Assembly: GCA_014281115.1 (NCBI GenBank)
Contig: JACONQ010000008.1
Coordinates: 372,001-436,000, forward strand
Length of the DNA: 64,000 bases
Direction: 5' to 3'
Source: Laburnicola sp. R22_1
Taxonomy: Eukaryota; Ascomycota; Dothideomycetes; Pleosporales; Didymosphaeriaceae
In this document: one piece after another, positions 46,936 to 56,384 of the stretch
Layout: every line of letters starts with the position of its first letter
Position numbering within the stretch: position 1 is the first letter of the stretch
Made by a program: the position numbers and the translations under genes
Notes under the pieces: generated by a model
Databases searched by the model: none
What the model saw: the letters and a program-made list of their open reading frames with translations, nothing else
What the model was told of the DNA's origin: nothing

Positions 46936-48090
46936 TAATTATATATATATAGGCGTGCAATTGCCTATTCTATAAAAAGCGCATTATTAGATTAAAAGAA
47001 GGCTATTAATATACTATAACCTTAAGGTCTTTTATAGTAATTAAGTATAATAAATAGATAAATACTTAATTTCTAGTTATAGATTTCTATACTTTATATG
47101 TAGGCAGCTATATTATATTTATTTTTAACTTTGGTACTTTTTTATTGTAAACAAGGCTATATCCCGCAACTATACTATAGTAAAAGAAAATCTAGCTATA
47201 GCCTTTTTTCTATATACTAGCTCTATAAGATACTATATAAATATATATAACTAAGTTGATAATATATATTTTTAGCTCCCTGCCTTTTAGTATAAGCTAG
47301 AGAGAGTTATTTATAGTTTAAACTATAGCAACTTAAAATAGCTCTATATTATCTAAAAACTTTAAATAAACTATACATTCCTAGCTATATATAAAAGAAT
47401 CGTCTTTAGTTATTTAGCTCTATTTACCTATTATAACAATTAACTAACTTAGGTAAAACTAAACTATAAAGTAATTAAAATAATATGCCCCAATTATAAA
47501 GTAGATTGTAATATCTTCTATACTATATTTAAGCTTTTAAACTATACTCTAGAGATAGTTGCGCTATTTACTAAGAAGCTAAGGCCAAAAAGAGTAATAG
47601 GTAATAAGTAACTAGTAAAATTACTTATTTTAGACTACTACTATATATAAAAATATAGTGTATAAACTATTATTAAGCTATATAATATATTAACCTAAGT
47701 AAATATAGATTATATTAATTAATAGGTAAAGTACTTTAGCGTATTACTAATAATAATAAATAATAATAAGTTCTTTAAGGCATTATAAGTATATAATGGT
47801 TTTTTTGCGACTAAGGGATTTCTAATAAACATATTACAATAATAGCAGATATCCCTCCATAAGTATATAATAAGAAAAGCGTATAGTAGCTACTAAATAT
47901 CTAGATATTAGTAAGTATACTATACTATACTATAATTAATTACCTTATTAGTATAAGAGGCTAATTTATACATGCTAATAAATAGTCTCCAGCTAAACTT
48001 AATATACTATTTTACCTATTTTAATATATTTATAGTATATCTATAGCTTTCCTTTATAATAATATACTATATACTAAAAGGTTTATTATA
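46935..48090. repeat. Family C copy 2, split by family D copy 2 and a family B end
   Basis: 46935-47145 and 47890-48090 together follow 10075-10465. Between them lie family D sequence (from about 47150) and a B end at 47793 (TGGTTTTTTTGCGACTAAGG to about 47885). The C sequence resumes after the B end, so at least two insertions hit this copy. Confidence 0.6.
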
Positions 48091-48447
48091 ATTTTTACTT
48101 ATAAAGTATAAGTATAAGTACTAGTATTAATATAAAAAGCTACTACTAGTGTAATAGTAAAAACTACTATAAATAATATATTATAATTAGCTATTATACT
48201 AGTGAGAAATTGAAAATATATTAGTATATAGCTTAAAATATATTTTAAATTACTTTAAAAGATATCTTTATATTTTATAGTATTAATATTTATATACTTT
48301 ATATTTTTATACTAATACTATATATTTTTATACTCTTCCTAGGATTAATTAATAATATTACGTAATTCTAGACTAGCTGTTTAACTAACTACTATGTTAC
48401 GTAATTAATAATTTCTTTAATAATATTTTTTACTACAATAATGTGGC

Positions 48448-49669
48448 GTTAAATTAACTACCTAGGGGTAGTACGACAAGGGCTTTCATCTCAAATAATA
48501 TGACAAAAAAAGCAGAGCCTCCTGCTTAGTAATCAAAAAAAGCGTGAAAAGGTGGTCACAAAAATGCGCGTACTATAATAATACTAACAATAATTATAAT
48601 AGCAACTAACCTAACTATTTTATAAACTCTTTTTTATAGTAGATTTTTTTCTTATAACTAGTAAGCTATATACTGCCCCCTAGGACTTTACTACTACTAC
48701 TACCTATCTTTTCTATACTTTTATTACTATTACTTATACTTACTCTTATCCTTATTACTTATAGTTTCCTATCTTAATAGCATCCTAAATAATCACTACT
48801 ACTTTAATAAGCTTCTTATATTACTATTATACCTCTAGCTTTATATATATTTTAAAAAAGTATTTCTTTTCTTTACTTTATTTATAATTCTTATTTTAAA
48901 GCTTTTATAATATAGCCTTAGTATTATACTATTATTATATTATAAAAGTGCATCCTCTCTAATAATATTTAGGTACTAAAAAGTATCTTATACTTTAGAA
49001 TCTAGAGGCATAAGGCATAGTAAACTAGCTTTAGGATATTACTAGAGGGGTATAGGTACTTAAAGATAAGATTTAAAGGTCTCTTTAATAATTTTTCTAG
49101 TCTTATAAAATTAATAAATCTTTAAACATTATCTTTAACTTTACCTAGCTAGTTATTTATACTTTAGCTAAATTTAATAACAGCTATATTGCTATAAGTT
49201 ATAGTATTAGAGTTAGAGTTAGATATAATACTAAATTAAAACTAGAAAGATAGTATATTACTATATATAATAGATAAAAAGCTAAATTTAAAAGATAGTA
49301 GTAGTAGTTATATATTAAAAATAAAAATTTAGTGTACTAGATAATACTAATATTATAAAAGATAGACTTTATACGCTATATATATAGTAAACTATAATTA
49401 TACTACTACTAGGTTATAAGCGTAATAACTAAACTATAGTTAAGCGTCCTATTATCTATACTACTTTTGTAGTTATAACTCTGTAGTCTACTATAACTTG
49501 CTAATAGTTTACTAGTTAAGAGATAATATATAACTTAGTTATCTTTTTTATATTACCTTTTACGCCTTTTTAATTACTAAGCAGGGGCTCTGCTTTTTTG
49601 TCATGTTATTTGTGATGAAAGCCTTTGTCGTCCTACTCCTAGGTAGATATAATAACGCCACATAACTTA
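48448..49669. mobile_element. Element bounded by inverted family A ends
   Basis: Left: TGTGGCGTTAAATTAACTAC to about 48571, the best-preserved A end in the window, keeping CTACCTAGGGGTAG and GCAGAGCCTCCTGC. Right: the same end inverted (49555-49669). The 980 bp between are AT-rich without a clear gene. Either a transposon with about 120-bp terminal inverted repeats or two separate truncated A copies. Flanks show no convincing duplication. Confidence 0.5.
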
Positions 49670-50402
49670 ATTATACTAGATAGTAGACTATTTATTAACT
49701 ACTATTATTAATACTATTATATAAAATATTAATAATATAATTATTATTATTTTATATATATTTTATTACTACTACTATGTGCTAGGTAATAGGTTAGAGT
49801 GCCTTCTATTTTACTCCTCTCTATGTATAGTGCGGACTTAATCTTAGTTAGAATCTCTACATAATAAAGATCTTTAATGTATATTTTATAAATATTTTTA
49901 ACTCTATTTTAGTATTATATTTAGCCTTAAATATATTAATAATATATTTAAAATATAATCTTAGGTAGCTTAGAAATAGTTAAAAATAAATTTAAGCCTA
50001 CTATATAAAATATCTTAAATACTATTAAATACTAGTATTTATATTTATTAAAGGTAATAATAATATTACTCTAGTTATTAAGTAAAAACTTTATTTCTTT
50101 ATAATAAGTTGTGTACTTTATAATAATATTATAGATTCTTTTTATAAACACCTTAAAACGCTTTTCTGTGTCTATAATAGTAGAAGAGATAACTGCTATT
50201 ATTTATAATCTTTTATTAGAAACCTCTTAGTTATAAAAAAACCATAATAATATTGCTAGAGTTTCTAAATACATGAATAATTTATTTTAAATTTATTTAA
50301 TTAACCTATTAGGTTAAAAGTAATTTTTTTATAAACCTATTAGTATATAGTATAACACTATAAAAAAAGCTATTAACTTATAAAATATCTAAGTTATAGT
50401 GC
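49670..50402 (-). repeat. AT-rich DNA with an inverted family B end
   Basis: 50135-50263 reads, in reverse, TGGTTTTTTTATAACTAAGA...AAGCGTTTTAAGGTG, a family B end. Other parts hold only AT-rich sequence and short stop-rich frames. Confidence 0.5.
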
Positions 50403-50585
50403 TAACATATTCTATCAGTAGCCCGGACAGATCAGTCCGTCGGACAGTTTTTCTTGGCAACTTCGAGGTCCCTCATAACTCATTATAGAACACCACCAAC
50501 GTTACTTCATAGTGACTCATAATAACCTACTATAACTTACAATATACCAAGTTACTATTTAATCTACTTTTACGTCGTGCAGCCT

Positions 50586-50614
50586 CTTTGCGCGGCTGCT
50601 GCAGCCGCGCAAAG
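50586..50614. repeat. GC-rich hairpin in the P1 subterminal region
   Basis: CTTTGCGCGGCT, a 5-base loop GCTGC, then AGCCGCGCAAAG: a perfect 12-bp stem, downstream of the transposase on its strand. It could be a transcription end, a binding site or a trace of a small insertion. Confidence 0.7.
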
Positions 50615-50923
50615 CTAAGGAGTCTTTCTTGGCAGTACGAACTTACAACAAGACTCCCTATAATATACGATATATTATCTACCATACTATACGTAGGCAA
50701 TATATAGTATACTTATTATGATTCGCAGTGAAGCATACTATATCTTAAGTAGTACTTTATCTAATTTTCAGTCACTAAGTGCGTACTATTGCAAGATGAA
50801 GTTAACCCGTCATTTTTGGCCTTATAGTAACCTATAATAAAATCACTCTAATTTACTATCAACACTATCTGAAAATAAGCCGCTAAGGGTAACATCTGAC
50901 TCCTCCTCTATCTCTTTATCTAT

Positions 50924-52530
50924 CTAACAGGTCCTTGCGTTGTGCCTAGGCTCTCCGCACCTCCCACAGCGGCGTTGTGTTGAGGGACCTGCCTCTCCCT
51001 CACCACTACCTCGCGCCCTTTTCGACAACTTCACCCCAATAGAAGGGCTTTCTACTCCTAAATCTGCTCCCTGAGCAAAGCCTAGCGTCCTACCTTTCTG
51101 AATGCGCTTTCTTTTACGCGTTTTTCGCTTCGTTAGAACCTCAATTTGCTCCTTAAGTTCCTTAATGCGGGTCTCTTGAAGTACACCATAGTAGAGCATA
51201 AGTTCAGCACCTTTTATGAGCTGTGAGTAGCTCAATTTAGCATCGGGTGGAGACCGAATAAAAGAGTCGCGTACGAGCTTTGACTGGGATCCAAACTCGA
51301 GGGTATTGCTTAGGGTCCTGGCTTGCCATAGTGTATCCAGTGGGGTACCCTGAGGTGGAGTGTGAATACGCACATTAAGGCAATCTACCACTACTAACGC
51401 ATCTAAAGGAACAAGCCTAGAGGCCTTAAAGGCTTTCTTGTAGTTTTCTAGTATAAACACATTAAAAAACGCGTCGCAAAAGGCCGGTAGGAAGCCCTCT
51501 TTGTCGATATGAAAGACGCGTCGGCGCGCCAAGTCCCGCACGCGCTGGGAGTACTTCAGCTTTAGTGGCGCGAAACAGACCACATTAAGCGGCTGAAGGA
51601 TATAAGATAAGTGCGCTGGCATAGAGAGTGTTAGGATCTTCTGTTCTAGGCAATAATCCTTAAAATCCTGGGAGTGGTGGCTCTTATGGCCGTCCAGAAT
51701 AAGTAACCTCTATAACCCCACCATGCGCGGCCTTATATACGCGTTAAAGTGCTTCAACCACGCGACTCTAAGCTTGTTGTTAGTCTAGCCAGTCTTAGAG
51801 ACTAAGAGCTTCCAATCGCGGGGGATACTAGTCTCCTTATACCACGCTGAGATGTGGACTCGCCCTTTGTAGATAATAAAGGGCGGGGCAGCATACCTAG
51901 CAGCGCAAATACTCTGAATCACTGTGACCCACTCGCGGTTGCCTGGCTGAACAAGCGTAGGTTAAGAACGTCTTTCTAAACCAGTTACAACCTTCATTAA
52001 GCTAATAACTCCTATCTAGAAGCCTGTCTTATTAAAGTTATAGATGTCTTTATTCTACACTCTATACTTAGCTTTTATATCCTCCACTAGCTGAAACTAC
52101 GCGTTTATAACCTCTAGGTCTTCCTGTTATATCCTCTATCAGTCCTTCACTCAATTAAAAGCCATTTTAAGCTTAGGTACGCGCTTTACAAAGCGCTAAG
52201 CCCAGTATTGTCCTACAGGGTCTCTATGCCGCGCAGCCAGCAGTTTGTTTGCCATATCTTCCACCTTACCTAGCTAGGGTGCAAATCCTTACAAATCTAG
52301 GTTAAGGATATACTGTATAAGCGTCTGCTCTTTGGTCACAGTGAGCTTTGCCATGCCTGATCGTGTATCTGCTTGGGCGGTGATTCCGTTAATTCAATCG
52401 CTTAGTATAGACTTTGGGATATTATATACTGTAGCAGCGCGTCGCAGGCTTAAAATTTGCTTATTCTAATAGGCGTAAAGGGCAAGCTTAATTCTGCCTT
52501 CTTAATTAGATGATAACGCGTCGTGTTGTT
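50924..52530 (-). pseudogene. P1 pogo-like transposase, inactivated
   Basis: Minus strand, starting near 52500 with a CENP-B-type helix-turn-helix (LRRAATVYNIPKSILSD), then KLTVTKEQTLIQYILNLDL. DDE domain: IYNFNKTGF near 52030 (Asp to Asn, Glu to Lys), LLILDGHKSHHS near 51690 (Asp kept), then SYILQPLNVVCFAPLK near 51580 (Asp to Asn). From 51622 to 50924 the frame is open for 232 codons, with a basic part and a C-terminal knuckle, CGRCGEPRHNARTC, intact. The knuckle is a shared trait with P2 and P4. A few TAG stops upstream, plus two mutated catalytic Asp, make it dead. Confidence 0.9.
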
Positions 52531-52639
52531 AAGACATTATAATTTATAGTGAAGTGTTGTGGTCTTGGCAAAAACTGTCCGGCGGACTAATCTGTCCGGG
52601 CTACTGATAGAATATGTTATACTATACTCTTCTTTTTAT

Positions 52640-52730
52640 TACTAAGTAGAGGGCTGTGCTTTCTTTATTATGTTATTTAAAATAAGAGCCTTTATTATCC
52701 TACCCCTGGGTAGATTAATTTAACACACTA
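52640..52730 (-). repeat. Inverted family A end between P1 and P4
   Basis: ACTAAGTAGAGGGCTGTGC, AAATAAGAGCC, CCCCTGGGTAG, ATTTAACACAC. The end TAACRCCAC was hit by P4 at its TA. It lies just beyond the stop of the gypsy-2 pol frame once P4 is removed. Confidence 0.6.
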
Positions 52731-52984
52731 TAACGTGTTTACAAGCGAGCCGCGCGTACAAGTGAGCCGCGCGCCCCACCAAGTCTCTCAGCCTTTTGCA
52801 GGCTGTATATCAACAACGCATCAAAATTCTATTAATATAATAGCTATCCTAAATCAAGCAGTATCTATAGAAGCTTTCTTGCACGTACGTGAGTTGTGCC
52901 CAAGCTCCCTGCAGCGCGTGCAGCGCGCTGAAGCCTGCCGGCTCGCACCTGACCGCGCCTGGCTATACCGCGTTTCTCCCTCTA

Positions 52985-54772
52985 AGCTAGCGCAGCCGGT
53001 TGTGAGACACCCAGGGATATGAGACACCGCGCAGAAATCCTCCACCCCTCAAAAAAATCGCGATATCTCCACATCCACCCTACTAAAATGGCCAATCGTG
53101 AGGCAGCAATTCAAGCAGCTATTACCAATCTTAATGCTGGCGTTTTTCCTAGTTAACAAGCTGCTGCAAAGGCACACAACATCCCCCTAGCCACGCTCTT
53201 GAGGCGCGTACGCGGTTCACAAAACTGGCAAAACAGCCACGTATACCAGCAACAATTAACTCTACAACAAGAGGACTTCCTTGTACAATAGATACTTAAA
53301 GAGGACGCACGCGGGTATCCTCCTTCTCACGCTCGTACACAAGAAATGGCGAATCGAATCCTAAGGATAAACGGCGAGCCCACGTTAGTGGGTAAACACT
53401 GGATATCCCACTTTATCAAACGCAACCTACGCGTCGCCTCTATTATAGGTAGGAAAATTAAGGCTGCAAGAGCTAAGGGAGCAACTTAGGAGGTAATACG
53501 CAAGTTTCTTAAGCTCTATAAGCAGCTCCGCGTTGAGCTGAATATACGCAATGAGGATATATGGAATATGGACAAGACTGGCAAGGCTCTAGGTGTATAT
53601 GCAAACACTAGAGTACTCGCAGATAGCCAGAAAACAAAGGCTTACTATTAGTTGCTAGAGAATCGCAAGTAGGCGTTAATAATCAAGTGCGTTTTAGCAA
53701 TGGGCAAGAAGCTGAGGCCTGCGGTTATTTTCAAAGGCAAACACCTACAGAGCACCTAGTTTCCATTAATAATACCTAACTAGCTATACACAACCTTAGA
53801 GAATGGCTAGACATCTAACACAATTAGCGTTGAGTGGCTGCAACGCGTATTTCTGCTAGAAACTGCGCCCTTAAAGGATCGCTAGAGGATGCTAATTTTG
53901 GATGGCTATAGCAGCTATATAGACCTAGACTTCCTATGGATCTGCAAGCAGAATAAAGTTAGGCTTCTATTTCTCCCTACTTACTTATCTCACGTTCTGC
54001 AGCCCCTAGATCTCTTTGTTTTCTTAGTAGTAAAACAATTCTATCGCCAGCAGATCTAGGAGTTATCACACCTTAATGATGCTACCCTAGTTAAAAAGGA
54101 ACGCTTTATTACTGCCTACTACGTTGCTAGAGAGGGTGCAATTACTAAGAGAGTTATTCGCGCTAGATAGGCTACTGCAGGCATCTGCCTATTAAACATT
54201 AAGCGAGTAATTAACTTATCTTAAGTCGCTCGAAGGCCTATTACGCCACCTCGCCAGAATCAAGCTTAATAACTAATTAAGAGCTATCTCTCTACCCCCC
54301 GCGGCCCTTGTGATCTGTTTATAGCTCAGCGAGCGCTTTACAAAGAGCAGAGTATAGGCTGGAAGGTTCACTAACTGTTTGAAAAAGCTGGCAAGGCAAT
54401 TGCAATTACAAATACTCGCTTAGTAGCGCTAGAAGCAGAGAACAAACAATTGTAGAGCCAACTTAAGGCTCTTAAGCCTTAAGCACCACAAAAGAGGGTT
54501 TGTATGGACCCAAATCAACACTTTGCTAACATAGATACGATTAAGATAGCAGTAGAGGCCTCTAAGCTTATAGAGCAACAAAACAATAGTCCTAACAAAG
54601 AAAAGGAGATAGAAAAACTAGCAGTAGAAGTAGCAGCTAAAACTCTGCAATCTATGTGTAGTGAGTGGCAATTGTAATTACGCTGAATCAATTATCGCGA
54701 TTTTTTAAAGGGTGGAGGATTTCTGCGCGGTGTCTCATATCCCTGGGTGTCTCACAACCGGCTGCGCTAGCT
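52985..54772 (+). mobile_element. Pogo-like element P3, copy 2
   Basis: 1,788 bp, TA at 52983-52984 and 54773-54774, same terminal repeats as copy 1. Differences from copy 1 are scattered C/T and G/A changes in both directions plus one indel, so the two copies were mutated separately. Confidence 0.94.
53088..54677 (+). pseudogene. P3 copy 2 transposase, full-length frame with stops
   Basis: ATG 53088 to TAA 54677: 530 codons with no frameshift. Begins MANREAAIQAAITNLNAGVF. Helix-turn-helix AAAKAHNIPLATLLRRVRG. Catalytic blocks: WNMDKTGKALGV, LILDGYSSYIDLDF and SHVLQPLDLFVFL. All three Asp are kept, while the Glu after the first is Lys. C-terminal coiled-coil-like region. TAG codons interrupt, for example after NAGVFPS and before ILKEDARG. 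Its transposase is the least damaged of the DNA transposons here. Confidence 0.92.
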
Positions 54773-56384
54773 TAGTTGCTGCTCAATAGCCTTCTGAGCA
54801 ATAATATCCTCTCCCTCTGCCTTTAATAGGGTGCCTCGCTTCTAGATCCGCTTTTTTTTGCGCTGTTTATGCGTTATAGCTGCCTTATTTGCCCTTTATA
54901 GACTAGCTATCTTATCGCGCATAAGCACTATTAAATGCGCTATTCTTTTAGCCCCTCTTGTAAGCTGATTAAGCGACTAGATAACTAATGTAGGAGAGGA
55001 TTCTTAATGCCTTTAGATCCGCTTATGAACTAGAGTTAACTAAGCGCCTAGCTCGCGCGCGTTGCTTGGTGTTGCAGACTCCTATAGGGCCTCTAGTAGG
55101 GCTGCTAGCAACGGCGTACGAAGCTTTATATTAAGCTTTAATATCACCGCCTCTAGATTGTGTGGGACTAGCCTAGCGCCTTGAAAGCTTGCGCAGATAT
55201 TCTCCTTTATAATTAACTAGTTGTAGGCGGCGCGGAAGGCTGGTAGGAACTCAAGCTTAGTGATATGGTTGATGTGGTCGCGTATTAGGCCCTCGACCTG
55301 GCGCCCGTACGCCCGCTTCAACGGCGAGAAACAGCCAACGTTAAGCGGCTATAGAAGGTGTGACGAATGTGGCGGCATATAGAGAGTGTAGATCTTATTC
55401 TCCTTGCAGATCTCTTAGAATTTAAGCGAGTTGTGACTCTTATAGCTATTAAGTATTAGTAGCTAACGCGCGCCTACTCTACGCTCTACTGTATGCTTAA
55501 TAAAATGCTGTAGCTAGGTAACACTAAGCTTGTTTGTAGTCCAGCCATTGTCGCTAAGACTAATAGCCCAGTTACCTGGTATATTGTCGCCCTTATACCA
55601 GGCAGAGAGGTGGTACTGGCCAGCAAAGATAATAAAGGACGGGATTGCCTACCTAGTAGCGTTAATTCCGTGGATTGCCGTCACCCACTCATAATTGCCT
55701 AGCTGGATTGCTTTTGGCTAGCCACGCCTCTCTAAGCCAGTAACAACTAGCTGGGAGGATATTTTACCCATTAGAAAGCCAGTCTTGTTGAAGTTAAAGG
55801 TATTCTTGTCGCAGATACTGTAGGTGGCCTTTGTACGTGCTACTAGCTTAAACTAGGCCTGTATAACTATTAGGTCCTTGTAGAGGGCTCGCTGTCGATT
55901 GTAGGGTCGATTAAATCGCGTTGTAAGGCTGTCTGTTCGCTTAACAAAGTTTCTAGGCCACTGCTAGCTAACATGGCCTGCGCTGCGCTTAGTGAGCAGC
56001 TTATTCGCTATATCTCGTATAGCACCTAGAGTGGGCGCAAAGCCTCGCGAATCTAGGTTAAGTATATGCTCAACAATCACCTCCTCTTTAAGCTTGGTAA
56101 GCTTCTTTAATTTGGGCTTAGAGTCGCGTTGCGTAGCGATTCCTGCGCGTTGGCTGCGAAGTGTTGTTTCAGGGACGCAAAATGTTGCGGCAGCGCGTTT
56201 TATACTTTGTATTTGACTAGAATTAATAGCTAAAAGAGCTAGGTAGATATTTGCTTCTTTATAGCGCAATTAAGCAGACAATAGTTGAGCCATTATAGTT
56301 TGTATGAGACGCGTTGTAGAAAGTTGGTGGGGCGCGCGGCTTACTTGTACGCGCGGCTCGCTTGTAAACACGTTATAGAAAAGA

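Larger units (their letters stand above)
50405..52617 (-). mobile_element. Pogo-like element P1
   Basis: Terminal repeats of about 48 bp (ACATATTCTATCAGTAGCCC at 50405, inverted to 52617), flanked by TA at 50403-50404 and 52618-52619. Length 2,213 bp. It interrupts AT-rich DNA next to a family A end. It keeps CpG and GC-rich parts, so it is younger than its surroundings. Confidence 0.94.
52854..56269 (-). pseudogene. P4 pogo-like transposase, split and inactivated
   Basis: Start ATG at 56269 (MRYKEANIYLALLAI) with a clean N-terminal third to 55964: helix-turn-helix SIKRAAATFCVPETTLRSQ and HILNLDSRGFAPTLG. DDE domain: NTFNFNKTGF near 55795, LLILNSYKSHNS near 55450 and SHLLQPLNVGCFSPLK near 55350, where the third position reads Asn and Gln is a stop. 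All three catalytic Asp are lost. The C-terminal piece beyond P3 (52854-52982) has the knuckle CTRCRELGHNSRTC intact. The short open frame at 52854-53045 is a chance fusion of this tail with the P3 terminal repeat. Confidence 0.88.
52733..56373 (-). mobile_element. Pogo-like element P4 with P3 copy 2 inside
   Basis: Terminal repeats of about 50 bp (ACGTGTTTACAAGCGAGCCG at 52733, inverted to 56373) with TA at 52731-52732 and 56374-56375. P3 copy 2 (52985-54772) and its duplicated TA are inserted; without them P4 is 1,851 bp. It landed just past the 3' end of gypsy-2 pol. Confidence 0.93.

Noticed and set aside
52735..53022. 95-codon plus-strand frame
   Set aside because: Antisense to the P4 C-terminus and crossing into P3; no independent support.
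55992..56216. 74-codon plus-strand frame
   Set aside because: Exact antisense of the clean P4 N-terminal region.
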